The position numbers and the translations under genes are program-made. Below are positions 50,871-59,843 of a DNA stretch of 64,000 nt, piece by piece (the stretch's first letter is position 1; each line of letters starts with the position of its first letter). The notes beneath the pieces are model-generated. The model was not told the origin of the DNA, searched no databases, and worked only from the letters and a program-made list of their open reading frames with translations. Origin of the DNA: HR10 sp964615335 (GTDB lineage: Bacteria; Acidobacteriota; Blastocatellia; HR10); NCBI GenBank assembly GCA_964615335.1, contig CAZTMT010000008.1:70514-134513 (forward strand), given 5' to 3'.

Positions 50871-53357
50871 TCACTTCAGGACCTTTTCTTCCTGGGTGCA
50901 GAGGACATCCTCCAGCGCATTCAGGAGGACGCGCTCGGGCGGAGAGGCGAGCGTCACTTCGGTCTCCGTCGTGCTGTTTCCGCGCAGCGTCGCCACGCCC
51001 AGACGCACGAGCCTCCCCTTTCCGTAGTCCAGATAGACCGGAACGAGCATCTGGAAATCTTCGGACACGCGGCTCTGGGAGATCTGAAGCCACAGGCGAT
51101 ACTTCCCATCCGGGGTCGGGCGCGTTCGATAATGAAGCGTGTAATGAGGAATGTCGGTCCCGTAGACCCATTGGCGAAAGAACCAGTCCAGACGCCCATT
51201 TCCCTCCAGATCCATTTCCGGGGTCATGTGCTTCTCGACAAGACGCTGGAAGTCGCGAGTGGAAGCCGCGCCGTGGGCATAGGTGCGGACGAACTCCTGC
51301 ATCAGGGCGATGAATCGGTCATCGCCCTGACCCAGAGGGGCGCGCGGATCGCGCAGCAGCATGCGCAGCATGTGGAGAACGAAAGCTCCCTTGGCGTAGG
51401 CCAGGCGCTCGTAAGCGCCGGAAGTTCGCCCCGTGTTCAAACGCACGCCGAGCACCAGTGGGCCGACCCGGTAGGGTTCCAGACTCGTGCGGTTCACTCC
51501 CAGAAGAGCCTTCTCGGTGATGAGCCGACGCTGACCGCGCCAGAAGTCCAGAAAGCGCCGGAGGCGTCGTTGCGGATCAGTATGGAAGGCGAATTGCAGA
51601 TAGAGTGAGGCGGAGAAATCCGAAAAGCCTTCCGACATCCACTGATCGCGATAGCTCTTCCAGCTCACCAGATGTCCCCACCATTGATGGGCGATCTCGT
51701 GCGGGCCGACCACGTCGGTGAATTCCGAGAAGCGCACGGGCAGGCCGAGAGCCCGCCGCTGCGTGCCGTCCAGAAAGGCTGTGTAGGGGAGATAGACGAG
51801 CATGGGCCAGCTCTGTCCGAAAAAGGCTGCCGGCTGCTGCGAGAGCGCAATGCGCCCATAGGGGTTCGACCCGAAATACCGGGTGAAGAGGCGCAGGGCA
51901 TTGAGCCCTTCGATGAGCATATTCTCGGCCAGGCCACTTGTCGTCAGGTTCCCCAGAGGAAGATCCAGGCGAACGCCCTGCTGCTCCAGCCGCTCGGCCA
52001 GCAGTTGCACGCGGCGAATCTCATCGGGCTCGGTCGGATTCGTGTACACCTCCACGAGGAATCCTTCGTCTTTTCGCTGCTGACGCTGGAAGAGGCCGAC
52101 GTTGAATCCGGCGACCGTCGTGGGCCATTCGCTCACCCAGCGAGATGTCCGCTCCGTCTGCTCTCGGAGGTGCCCGGTCCCGATGACGGTGTGATCGCGT
52201 GGGATCGCGAACGTGATCTCGAACGTCGCGCGATCTCCGAAATCCATCTGCCAGTTGTTGGGATACCAGGTGGAGCGCGCCTCGGGCACGAGGATGTAGT
52301 TTCCGGGACCGCTCGGACGCACGGCATCGCGGCCGCTGTACTGGAACGTCACGGTGCGGGGGACGCCGACCGGAAGCGGATCGGGGAAGATCACCGCCAG
52401 GGCATTCCCCTCCTCCTCCTCGGATTGCAGGAAGGGCAGGGGATTCTCTTTCTCATCCCAGGCGCGCGCCACGCGCAGTTTCGGAAAGAGAGCGAATCGA
52501 ATGAAGCGCAAGTGAGGCTGCCGGGGGATGAAGGTGACCTCCGCCGTGACGCTCAGGCGCCCGCCGCGATCCAGTTCGACGCGCAGACGATAGTTCGTGA
52601 GATCGTATTCGCGATGGTCCTCTTCTTCCGCCGCCGATTCCGCTTCGCCCGTTCGGTGAAAGAGCGCCCAGAGGCCTTCGGTCGTCTCCTCGTAGCTGGC
52701 CAGGCCGACCTCTTCGGCGCTGGGTAGCGAAGGAGCGAATCCCAGCGGATCAACGCCGAAGACGAGCCGGGGATGTCGCTTCCCTTTGAGGAAAGCGAGG
52801 AAGAATCCCTCGCGCTGTGGGGTGTAGAGATCGGCCAGCAGACGAAATTCGAGAGCATATTTGAGCCGGCGTCGCACGGTCTGTTGATGCTCCCGAAAGC
52901 GATCCTGAAGAGATTCCGGCGGGGGGGCCTGGGTGATCGAGAGACGCCGGCGCAACTCGGCGGCCGTGCCGTCGGTGAAGTAGAAGATGGCTTCTTGAAA
53001 TGTCTCGCGCACCTCGCCCTGGCCGGCGAAGTGCGCGAGAAAACGCCGCTCCACATCGAGCGGAGGAGTGAGGGCGAACGTCCCCTCGCCCACAAAAAGA
53101 GCGCCGAGCGTGCGTCCCCCAACGGGAGCGAGCAGGTAGAACGTCCCGTGGTGGAACGTGAGACGTCCGGCATCGCGCTGTAGCTCCAGCTCCTGGACGC
53201 TCGCGCGTTCTTCCCCAAGGTGCATCTCGCGCAAGGCGAGATACAGGGGATCAGGGACCGATGTGTTCTGTGCGGCTTCCCCTCCCGGGGGAGGAGGTGG
53301 AAGCGCCAGGCTCAAGAGCAGGAGCGCGCGACAGAGTCTGGGCCTGAGACGACCCAC
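50871..53357 (-). CDS. Secreted M1-family (gluzincin) metallopeptidase
   Basis: An 828-aa protein with an N-terminal signal peptide (about residues 1-28, Leu- and Pro-rich). The zinc site is HEIAHQWWGH followed 18 residues later by the Glu of MSEGFSDF, exactly the M1 HEXXH-x18-E spacing. An N-terminal beta-sandwich of about 400 residues precedes it. The usual substrate-binding GAMEN motif is not obvious; the corresponding stretch reads QQPAAFFGQSWPML. It may therefore cleave something other than standard aminopeptidase substrates. The start is GTG 53357. It lies 18 bp downstream of the second peptidase gene. Confidence 0.88.
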   Translation of the reverse strand: MGRLRPRLCRALLLLSLALPPPPPGGEAAQNTSVPDPLYLALREMHLGEERASVQELELQRDAGRLTFHHGTFYLLAPVGGRTLGALFVGEGTFALTPPLDVERRFLAHFAGQGEVRETFQEAIFYFTDGTAAELRRRLSITQAPPPESLQDRFREHQQTVRRRLKYALEFRLLADLYTPQREGFFLAFLKGKRHPRLVFGVDPLGFAPSLPSAEEVGLASYEETTEGLWALFHRTGEAESAAEEEDHREYDLTNYRLRVELDRGGRLSVTAEVTFIPRQPHLRFIRFALFPKLRVARAWDEKENPLPFLQSEEEEGNALAVIFPDPLPVGVPRTVTFQYSGRDAVRPSGPGNYILVPEARSTWYPNNWQMDFGDRATFEITFAIPRDHTVIGTGHLREQTERTSRWVSEWPTTVAGFNVGLFQRQQRKDEGFLVEVYTNPTEPDEIRRVQLLAERLEQQGVRLDLPLGNLTTSGLAENMLIEGLNALRLFTRYFGSNPYGRIALSQQPAAFFGQSWPMLVYLPYTAFLDGTQRRALGLPVRFSEFTDVVGPHEIAHQWWGHLVSWKSYRDQWMSEGFSDFSASLYLQFAFHTDPQRRLRRFLDFWRGQRRLITEKALLGVNRTSLEPYRVGPLVLGVRLNTGRTSGAYERLAYAKGAFVLHMLRMLLRDPRAPLGQGDDRFIALMQEFVRTYAHGAASTRDFQRLVEKHMTPEMDLEGNGRLDWFFRQWVYGTDIPHYTLHYRTRPTPDGKYRLWLQISQSRVSEDFQMLVPVYLDYGKGRLVRLGVATLRGNSTTETEVTLASPPERVLLNALEDVLCTQEEKVLK

Positions 53358-53375
53358 TTCTCCAACCTCACTTCT

Positions 53376-54782
53376 TCAGAAGGGCGATCCGAACGCCATG
53401 AGCTGAGACGCCTTCCTCTCCGAGGGAGACCGCGCCGGAGCGTCTTTCCGGCTCATCCACAAAGCGCGACGCAGTCGAGGCCAGCGGTCTCTCCAGCGCG
53501 CGGGGAAACCTTCGACCAGCAGTACATCTTGTCCCCGGCGCTCGAGGAAGACGTCTCCCTCTTCCGTCTCCCAGAGACGCCAGGACGCGCCCGGTCCCGG
53601 AGGGACTTCGCGCGCTCTTCGATAGCGACGCTCCGTCCGGCGCACGTAGGCGTCGGCGAACTCACGCGCTTCGGCTTCATTCTCCCATGTCGAGAGGTGA
53701 ACGAGCAGAAGGTGTCCCTCGTGCCTGTCTTCGTAGAGGGCAAACTGATCCCCGTCCCATCCTTCGGCGGCTCGCCGAGCCGTTGCTTCATCCAGGTACT
53801 GCCCGAGAATGAGCCGGTATCCGAACTCTCCGTTGCGATCCCTCAGGAGCCTCCTCAGGGATCGGTCCAGGAGGGGACGAACCTCGGCCAGGCGAATCTG
53901 AACCGGGCGATCGCGCGAGAGGAATTTCTCCGGATGCAGGATCTGTTCCGTCGAATCCGGAGGATCTGCATAGGCTTGCGAGACGCGCGCCCAGGAGCCG
54001 TGCCGGACCAGATAGTGGACGAAAGCCGCTCCATAGACATAGGGGAAAAGCAGGCTCTCGCGCACAGCCTTCGGAGCGCTGAGAAGCACGCGACTGCGTT
54101 CGTCTTCCATCGTCATGAGATGTTCGAAGACCGAGGCCAGAGGGATGGGAAGCGAGGCGAAATCCAGACCCTGAGGCTTCAGCATGTAGGTGAGCATCAC
54201 ACCCATGGCCTCGCCTTCGATGAGCGCGTGCACGGCCAGATCGCGATCGCTCTCTCCCTGGGGGCTCTTCTCGAAACGCCCGAGATCGAAATGTTGATCC
54301 TGCAGAGCGTGCGTAAGCTCATGCACCATGACCGCGCGCTGTTCTTCCAGCGTCAGCCAGTCGGCCAGATAGAGCGTCTTCGTCCGAGGGCGATAGTATC
54401 CGGCAACCTGCTCGGTCAGGATACCGAGCAGAAGCTCGCGATAGTTGAAGTCGCGGGGGACGAGGCCGAACATGATGAGGGCTTTAGTGGCCGCCTCGAA
54501 TTCGCTCTCGGGGATCCTCCGGTTCATGTCTTCGCGCAGAGAGCGCTGGATCTCGGCGCGCGACTGGAGATCGGCGTTCACGGGACGCCGAATGGGCAAG
54601 CCGCGGAGACGGCTGACCTCGGCCAGAACATCCTGGACGAGAGTCAAGACGTTCGGGCGCGCTGTCTGACGCGGGAAGGGCTGAGGAAAAGACGCGCCGA
54701 GCGCCAGAATCAGGAGCGCGCATCCCCCCATCCGAGCGACTCTCGATCCCGGCTCCGCGCGAAGACGGTTTCGTTTTGACAT
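53376..54782 (-). CDS. Secreted zinc metallopeptidase-like protein (HELTHALQDQ type)
   Basis: A 468-aa protein with a signal peptide (about residues 18-35). It has the zinc-binding motif HELTHALQDQHFDL and a downstream HALIEGEAM, whose Glu fits a third metal ligand. This pattern is found in a group of bacterial predicted metallopeptidases of unknown substrate. ATG 54782 follows GGAAGGAGCC. It is the first gene of a two-gene operon with the M1 peptidase, suggesting joint extracytoplasmic proteolysis. The very basic C-terminal 25 residues are unusual. Confidence 0.8.
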   Translation of the reverse strand: MSKRNRLRAEPGSRVARMGGCALLILALGASFPQPFPRQTARPNVLTLVQDVLAEVSRLRGLPIRRPVNADLQSRAEIQRSLREDMNRRIPESEFEAATKALIMFGLVPRDFNYRELLLGILTEQVAGYYRPRTKTLYLADWLTLEEQRAVMVHELTHALQDQHFDLGRFEKSPQGESDRDLAVHALIEGEAMGVMLTYMLKPQGLDFASLPIPLASVFEHLMTMEDERSRVLLSAPKAVRESLLFPYVYGAAFVHYLVRHGSWARVSQAYADPPDSTEQILHPEKFLSRDRPVQIRLAEVRPLLDRSLRRLLRDRNGEFGYRLILGQYLDEATARRAAEGWDGDQFALYEDRHEGHLLLVHLSTWENEAEAREFADAYVRRTERRYRRAREVPPGPGASWRLWETEEGDVFLERRGQDVLLVEGFPARWRDRWPRLRRALWMSRKDAPARSPSERKASQLMAFGSPF

Positions 54783-54813
54783 CGTGGCTCCTTCCGCTCT
54801 ACATTTCCTCTCG

Positions 54814-54842
54814 TTTGTAGCCGAAGTCGCAGGGCTTGTCAA
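54814..54842 (-). promoter_or_regulatory. Promoter of the peptidase operon
   Basis: On the minus strand, TTGACA and TACAAA with a 17-bp spacer, about 25 bp before the start codon. Confidence 0.6.
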
Positions 54843-54870
54843 ATCTTTATCCTCCGCAGGGGGAAGGAGT

Positions 54871-55287
54871 ATGAAGGAGAAAGAGCGCGATCCGGTGGAG
54901 GTGACGACGCGCGTGCGATATGCCGAGACGGATCAGATGGGCATCGCCTATTATGCGAATCATTTCGTGTGGTTCGAAGTCGGACGAAGCGAATTCTGTC
55001 GGCAGCGCGGTTTCGCCTATCGGCGGCTCGAGGAGGAATTCGGGCTCTATCTGGCCGTCGTGGAGGCGCGCTGTCGGTATTTGGCCCCGGCTCGATATGA
55101 TGACGAGCTGGTCATTCGCACCTGGGTGGGAGAGTTGCGGAGACGTTCCCTGAGCTTCCGCTACGAGATCCTGCGGCGGCAGGACGGTCGAAAGCTCGCC
55201 GAAGGGGAGACGGTTCACGTCGTCGTGGATCGCCAGGGGCGAACGCGCACGCTCCCGGCTCTTTTCGTGGAACCGTTGAGTCGCTGA
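54871..55287 (+). CDS. Acyl-CoA thioesterase, YbgC/4HBT hotdog family
   Basis: A 138-aa hotdog-fold thioesterase. The signature YAETDQMGIAYYANHFVWFE includes the conserved Asp of the YbgC/4-hydroxybenzoyl-CoA thioesterase group. It would hydrolyse an acyl-CoA, possibly linked to the fatty-acid metabolism seen elsewhere in the window. A GGGGGAAGGAG ribosome site precedes ATG 54871. A small hairpin (CCTCCG-CACG-CGGAGG, 55289-55304) follows the stop. Confidence 0.9.
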   Translation: MKEKERDPVEVTTRVRYAETDQMGIAYYANHFVWFEVGRSEFCRQRGFAYRRLEEEFGLYLAVVEARCRYLAPARYDDELVIRTWVGELRRRSLSFRYEILRRQDGRKLAEGETVHVVVDRQGRTRTLPALFVEPLSR

Positions 55288-55309
55288 GCCTCCGCACGCG
55301 GAGGTGTGC

Positions 55310-55340
55310 TTGACAACGGGACATAGGCGCCACATATTTT
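55310..55340 (+). promoter_or_regulatory. Promoter of rodZ
   Basis: TTGACA (55310-55315) with either CATATT (55333-55338, 17-bp spacer) or TATTTT (55335-55340, 19-bp spacer). Confidence 0.55.
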
Positions 55341-55364
55341 AGGGGTGTCGGGGAGGGGGGGGAC

Positions 55365-56180
55365 ATGGAACGGATGACGCTCGGCCAGGAACTGAAACAG
55401 CGTCGCGAGGCTCGCGGGATCTCGCTGCAAGACATCTCCAATGCCACGCGCGTGGCCGTGCGTTTCCTCCGCGCGATTGAAGAGGATGAGTTCCACCTGC
55501 TGCCGGGGGGGCTTTTCACCCGTTCCTTCATCCGAGCCTATGCCCGTCATGTGGGAATGGATGAGGAGGAGGCGATCGCCCGGTACTATGAGCAAACGGG
55601 GCAAGCCCGTGAGGATCTCACGCGGTATCCCTTCGCCCACGTCGCGGCCGAACGCGCGCGCTCCGTCTTCTGGACGCGCCTTGTCGTCGGGCTTTTCGTC
55701 GCAGGGGTGTTGGCTCTGGGCGGATATGGAGGATGGCATTACTGGCAGCGTGTGGGCCGGCACGAAGTGAAAGAGTCGCAGCCGAAGGAGGTCTCTCCGG
55801 CTCCCGCAGAGCCGTCTCCGAAGACGCTCTCGGAATCTGCTTTCCCGACCGTGGCGGCGGAGAAGGCGGCCCAGGCGGCGGAGTCCGCAGCCTCTGGGGG
55901 ATCGTCCGAATCGAAGCCTCTGGAGATTCGGCTCGAAGCGACCGGCAATTGCTGGATCTCCGTGCAGATGGATGAGGAGCCCAAGCCGCGCCAGGAGATG
56001 TTGAGAGCCGGAGATGTGCGCGTCTTCACGCCGCAGAAACAGGTGCGTCTCTCCGTGGGGAGCGTTCCGGCTCTGCGGGTGACGATCAACGGACATCCCG
56101 CTCAGCTTCCCTCGGTGGGCCATGTCGCGCGCGGGGTGATCATCACCCCGGAGAACGCGCGCCAGTTCCTCGTGCCGTGA
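55365..56180 (+). CDS. rodZ: RodZ-like cell-shape protein (HTH, transmembrane helix, DUF4115)
   Basis: A 271-aa bitopic inner-membrane protein. Residues 1-75 form a Cro/CI-like helix-turn-helix (LGQELKQRREARGISLQDIS and FIRAYARHVGMDEEE). One transmembrane helix lies at about 105-125. A Pro/Ala/Ser-rich linker leads to a periplasmic DUF4115 beta-domain (about 180-260; NCWISVQMD, VTINGHPAQLP). RodZ links MreB filaments to the cell-wall elongasome and sets rod shape. The C-terminal end is intact, just before the IS607-type element. Confidence 0.9.
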   Translation: MERMTLGQELKQRREARGISLQDISNATRVAVRFLRAIEEDEFHLLPGGLFTRSFIRAYARHVGMDEEEAIARYYEQTGQAREDLTRYPFAHVAAERARSVFWTRLVVGLFVAGVLALGGYGGWHYWQRVGRHEVKESQPKEVSPAPAEPSPKTLSESAFPTVAAEKAAQAAESAASGGSSESKPLEIRLEATGNCWISVQMDEEPKPRQEMLRAGDVRVFTPQKQVRLSVGSVPALRVTINGHPAQLPSVGHVARGVIITPENARQFLVP

Positions 56181-56243
56181 GAGCGCTCGGGCGTCCTTGG
56201 GGGTTGCCAGCAGCTGCCATTTTTCTTATCATCCATTTCAGCC

Positions 56244-56804
56244 ATGAAGCTCTCCGACTGGGCTCGTCGGCAAGGGATCAGCTACATCACCGCCTGGCGG
56301 TGGTTCAAGGCGGGCAAGCTTCCCGTCCCCGCCCGGCAGCTCCCCACCGGCACCATCCTGGTTGAGGAACCCAACCCAGAAGGCCGCACGGTGCTCTATG
56401 CGCGGGTTTCATCCGCCGACCAGAAAGATGATCTGCAGCACCAGGTGCAGCGCTTGGAGGCGTTTGCCCTGGAGCGGGGCTGGACGGACTTCGAGGTGGT
56501 TGCTGAGATCGGTTCCGGGCTCAACGGGAAGCGGAAGAAGCTGCTGCGCGTGCTGCGCGACCCAAAGGTGAGCCGGATTGTGGTGGAGCACCGCGGCCGA
56601 CTGGCCCGGTTCGGGTTCGAGATGGTCGAGGCAGCCCTGGCGGCAGCCGGTAAGCGCGTGGTCGTCGTGGAAGAGGGCGAGGTCACAGACGACCTGGTGC
56701 GGGATCTCTTAGAGATCCTCACCTCTGCCTGTGGGCGGCTCTACGGGCGCCGGTCGGCCCGGAACCGAGCCAGGCGGGCGCTGGAGGCCGTGGGATGCGT
56801 GTAA
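56244..56804 (+). CDS. tnpA: IS607-family serine recombinase (TnpA)
   Basis: A 186-aa transposase. An N-terminal MerR-like helix-turn-helix (MKLSDWARRQGISYITAWRW) that binds DNA precedes the serine recombinase domain, unlike resolvases, which have it at the C-terminus. The catalytic Ser56 lies in LYARVSSADQK. The conserved arginines of EHRGRLARFG are present. It excises and inserts the element as a circle. Its stop overlaps the tnpB start by ten bases. Confidence 0.93.
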   Translation: MKLSDWARRQGISYITAWRWFKAGKLPVPARQLPTGTILVEEPNPEGRTVLYARVSSADQKDDLQHQVQRLEAFALERGWTDFEVVAEIGSGLNGKRKKLLRVLRDPKVSRIVVEHRGRLARFGFEMVEAALAAAGKRVVVVEEGEVTDDLVRDLLEILTSACGRLYGRRSARNRARRALEAVGCV

Positions 56805-58006
56805 CTCAAGCCTTTCGATTTGAGCTGGATCCCAATGTTGGGCAGCGTGTGGGCTTGGTCAAGCACGTGGGGGCGGCCCGGTTTGCTTACAACTGGGGAT
56901 TGGCTCGCTGCTTGGAGGCTCTAGAGCGCAAGGAGCGTGTGCCCACGGCCATGAGTCTGCATCGGCAGTGGAATCGGTGGAAGCGGGTGAATGCTCCCTG
57001 GTGGGTGGAGGTGTCCAAGTGTGCTCCGCAAGGGGCGTTTCAGGATCTGGAGAGGGCATTTCGCAGCTGGTGGCGGCGTCTTGCAAGGCGTCCTCGCTTC
57101 AAGCGGAAGAAGCTTTGGGAGGATAACGCGGCGCATTTCACGGGTTCCATTTGGGTCTTTCCCCGGCATGTGCAACTTCCGAGGCTGGGTAAGATACGCT
57201 CGAAGGAGCAAACCGGTAAGCTGCTCGCTCTCCTTGGTGAGCGCAAGGCTCGAATTCTCTCGGCCACCATATCGCGGGAGGCGGATCGCTGGTATGTGAG
57301 CCTGACATGCGAGGTGGAGAGGCCTGATCCTGAGCTTCGGGAGACGTTACCGTCTCGCGCTTCGCTAGAAGGGGAACCTGTAGGGATAGACCTGGGCCTT
57401 GAGGCCTTTGCCGTCCTTTCGGATGGGACCAGGCTGGAGGCCCCCAAGCCCTTGAAGAAGGCTTTAAGGCTCCTTCGGCGCCGCTCGCGGCAGTTTTCAC
57501 GCAAGCAGAAGGGGTCGAGGAACCAAGCCAAGGCGGCCCTGCGGTTGGCCCGGCTGCACCGCCGGGTACGGAACATCCGCCGGGACTTCCTGCACAAGCT
57601 GACCACCTGGCTGGCGAGAACCAAGCCGGTTCTGGTGGTGGAAGACCTGAACGTGCGGGGTCTTGAGCGGTGGAGGCTCTCTCGGTCTGTGGCGGATGTG
57701 GGCTGGGGAGCCTTTCGGCGGATGCTGGAGTATAAGGCCCGGTGGTATGGGGCGCAATTGGTCGTAGCGCCGCGCAACTTCCCGTCCACGCGGATGTGCT
57801 CATGTTGCGGGCAGATCGGTCCCAGGCTATCATTGTCCTGTCGGATCTTTCGTTGCTCGGCATGTGGGCTTGAGCTGGACCGGGATGTGAATGCGGCGCG
57901 GAATTTGAGGGTTTACGGGCTGGCCTACCTTACGGGCCTTACCGCCAGTTCGGCGGGAGGTTACGCCTGTGGAGATCCCTCTGGCGGCGGAAACGGTTCT
58001 TCGTGA
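56795..58006 (+). CDS. tnpB: TnpB RNA-guided endonuclease (IS607-associated)
   Basis: A 403-aa TnpB (Cas12 ancestor family). The RuvC triad is complete: Asp199 (GIDLGLEAF), Glu283 (VVEDLNV) and Asp364 (LDRDVNAARN). A four-Cys zinc finger lies between the last two (CSCCGQ...CSACG). The N-terminal wedge and REC region is short and basic. TnpB cuts double-stranded DNA next to a target-adjacent motif, guided by an omega RNA encoded at the 3' end of the element, and helps retain the element. All catalytic residues are present, so activity is plausible. Confidence 0.93.
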   Translation: MRVTQAFRFELDPNVGQRVGLVKHVGAARFAYNWGLARCLEALERKERVPTAMSLHRQWNRWKRVNAPWWVEVSKCAPQGAFQDLERAFRSWWRRLARRPRFKRKKLWEDNAAHFTGSIWVFPRHVQLPRLGKIRSKEQTGKLLALLGERKARILSATISREADRWYVSLTCEVERPDPELRETLPSRASLEGEPVGIDLGLEAFAVLSDGTRLEAPKPLKKALRLLRRRSRQFSRKQKGSRNQAKAALRLARLHRRVRNIRRDFLHKLTTWLARTKPVLVVEDLNVRGLERWRLSRSVADVGWGAFRRMLEYKARWYGAQLVVAPRNFPSTRMCSCCGQIGPRLSLSCRIFRCSACGLELDRDVNAARNLRVYGLAYLTGLTASSAGGYACGDPSGGGNGSS

Positions 58007-58085
58007 ACCGGTCTACGAGTCATGGGTCGGTGAAGCAGGAAGTGGCCGGTCGTTTAGCTTCACCCTGCGCGGTGAAATAAACGAC
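58007..58085 (+). ncRNA. Candidate omega RNA scaffold / right end of the IS607 element
   Basis: Immediately after the tnpB stop lies GGTGAAGCAGGAA (58029-58041), a phrase common in TnpB omega RNAs. Its GGTGAAGC pairs perfectly with GCTTCACC (58057-58064). A second hairpin, GTCGTTTA / TAAACGAC (58049-58056 with 58078-58085), encloses TTCACC / GGTGAA (58059-58064 with 58071-58076). The two folds share the CTTCACC strand and exclude each other. Exact 5' and 3' ends are unknown. Confidence 0.6.
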
Positions 58086-58164
58086 TATGAGTCATAGAAC
58101 GGCTTCGAGCGCATCTAAGGCGGATGATGGCTTTCGGAATTCTCGAGACAAGGAGGGAAGGACG

Positions 58165-58842
58165 ATGCGACATGCGAGAACGCGCTATGCCACGGCAGCA
58201 GTCGCGCTTTTAGTGGGAACGCTCGCCTTGAGCGGACAAGAGGCGACGCGATCTCTGCGCGCGGCGGCCGAGCAGGGAAGCGTTCGCGTCCCTGTGGATA
58301 CGCTCTTTCGCCTCCGGCTGCGGCAGGGGTTGAGTTCCCGCACGGCTCAGAAAGGAGACACGTTCACGGCGGAAGTGATCGCGCCGGTCGTCGTGGGAGA
58401 CGTAGTGGCCGTTCCCGCCGGGAGCCTTGTAACGGGGCGCGTGACGTCGGTCACGCGAGCGGCGCGACGGCGCAGCGGAACGATCGCCGTCACGTTCGAG
58501 GAGCTTCAGCTCCCTTCGGGACAGAAGTACAAGATCTTCGGATCGCTCGCCAGCTTGGAAACCCCTGAAGGAGAGCACCGCGAGGTCAGCTCGGAAGGGG
58601 AAGTCAAGCAAAGGACCTCCATCAAGCGGGATGCGGTCTTCATCGGGGGAGGGGCCGGCGTGGGCGCCATCATTGGGGCAGCGGCCGGAGGAGGGAAAGG
58701 AGCGGGCGTCGGAGCCGCCATTGGCGCGGGCCTGGGCACAGCCGCCGCCCTGTTGCGCAAAGGAGCGGAAGTCGAAGTCCCCTCGGGGACCGAGATCGGC
58801 ATGGTGCTCGACCGCGAACTGATCCTCCCCGCGCGGCGGTGA
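58165..58842 (+). CDS. Signal-peptide glycine-zipper protein, hypothetical
   Basis: A 225-aa exported protein. A signal peptide (about residues 8-27) is followed by a beta-rich domain with a conserved-looking core (GDTFTAEVIAPVVVGDVVAVPAG reads as such, about 65-110) and a C-terminal glycine zipper (GGGAGVGAIIGAAAGGGKG and the following GVGAAIGAGLG, about 165-195) that could insert in the outer membrane. A strong AAGGAGGGAAGGACG ribosome site precedes ATG 58165. I do not recognise a family. It may belong to the transcript that also carries the following gene. Confidence 0.7.
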   Translation: MRHARTRYATAAVALLVGTLALSGQEATRSLRAAAEQGSVRVPVDTLFRLRLRQGLSSRTAQKGDTFTAEVIAPVVVGDVVAVPAGSLVTGRVTSVTRAARRRSGTIAVTFEELQLPSGQKYKIFGSLASLETPEGEHREVSSEGEVKQRTSIKRDAVFIGGGAGVGAIIGAAAGGGKGAGVGAAIGAGLGTAAALLRKGAEVEVPSGTEIGMVLDRELILPARR

Positions 58843-58879
58843 CGCACGTCGCCTGCGGAGGAAACGCGCCCCGAGCCTC

Positions 58880-59833
58880 ATGAGTATCTACGAGCAGCGC
58901 CCGATTGATCTGGGTGCGCTCCGCACCTATAGTCTCTACGCGCGTCCGAGCAAAGTCACGGTTCGGGATTTCGCCCGACCGCATCAGCGGGGAGCTTCGC
59001 TGAAAGCCTTCCTGCAGTCCTTGCCGCGCGTGCTCGCCGGCGAAGATTTTCGCGCTCTTGTGCAGAGTGTGCATCGCGCGCGGCAGCGCCAGAAGCCGGT
59101 CCTTGTGGGATTGGGGGGACATGTCATCAAGTGCGGCCTGGCGCCCGTCTTGAGCGATCTCCTGCGTCGGAGAATCATTACCGGATTGGCCCTGACCGGC
59201 GCGGGGATGATCCATGACTTCGAGATCGCGCTCTGCGGGGCGACCTCCGAAGATGTAGATGCGTCCCTGGGAGAAGGGAAGTTCGGCATGGCCGAGGAGA
59301 CGGGCCGCCTGATCAATGAGGCCATTGACGCCGGATTTCGAGACGGCCTCGGACTGGGCGAGGCCATCGGACGCGCCCTGCATCGGCTCGATCCCCCCTA
59401 TCGGGACTTCTCCCTGCTTTATGCCGCCTATGCCGAGCGCGTGCCGGTGACCGTTCACCTCAGCCTGGGAGCCGATATCACGCACATTCATCCCACGGCC
59501 AGCGGAGAGGCCATGGGCGCGACCAGTTACCGCGACTTCCTCCTCTTCTGCTCCCTGGTGCGAGAGATGGATGGCGGAGGCGTCTATCTGAACCTCGGAT
59601 CGGCCGTGATGCTCCCGGAGGTTTTTTTGAAAGCGGTCACCGTCGTGCGCAATCTCGGAGTGAAGCTGCAGGACATCACAACGGCCAACCTCGATTTCAT
59701 TCAGCATTATCGTCCGGTGACCAATGTCGTGCGACGCCCCGTCGCCGGCGTGGGGCGCGGATTCGCCCTGACCGGGCATCACGAGCTGTTGATCCCTCTT
59801 CTGGCGGCCGCCCTTCTGGAGGAAGGGGAATGA
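58880..59833 (+). CDS. Deoxyhypusine synthase-family protein lacking the catalytic lysine
   Basis: A 317-aa protein that aligns by eye along most of its length with eukaryotic deoxyhypusine synthase: the early nucleotide-binding region (TGAGMIHDFEIALCGATSEDV), the central segment with GADITHIHP and GGGVYLNLGSAVMLPEVF (compare GGGVV of the NAD site), and the ending HELLIPLLAAALLEE (compare SLVFPLLVAETF). Deoxyhypusine synthase transfers an aminobutyl group through an active-site Lys in a WGK motif. Here the corresponding part reads NVVRRPVAGVGRG with no lysine. It may bind NAD and a polyamine but should not follow the known mechanism. Bacteria lack eIF5A, so the substrate is open. Confidence 0.7.
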   Translation: MSIYEQRPIDLGALRTYSLYARPSKVTVRDFARPHQRGASLKAFLQSLPRVLAGEDFRALVQSVHRARQRQKPVLVGLGGHVIKCGLAPVLSDLLRRRIITGLALTGAGMIHDFEIALCGATSEDVDASLGEGKFGMAEETGRLINEAIDAGFRDGLGLGEAIGRALHRLDPPYRDFSLLYAAYAERVPVTVHLSLGADITHIHPTASGEAMGATSYRDFLLFCSLVREMDGGGVYLNLGSAVMLPEVFLKAVTVVRNLGVKLQDITTANLDFIQHYRPVTNVVRRPVAGVGRGFALTGHHELLIPLLAAALLEEGE

Positions 59834-59843
59834 AGGCGTTGCC

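Larger units (their letters stand above)
56190..58100 (+). mobile_element. IS607-family insertion element (tnpA-tnpB), ends approximate
   Basis: Contains a serine recombinase (tnpA), a TnpB nuclease and a structured 3' region. IS607 elements lack conserved terminal inverted repeats and make no fixed duplication, so the true ends cannot be set from this window. The listed bounds lie between the rodZ stop and the next gene. Both genes are full length with intact catalytic residues, so the element looks functional. Confidence 0.8.
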
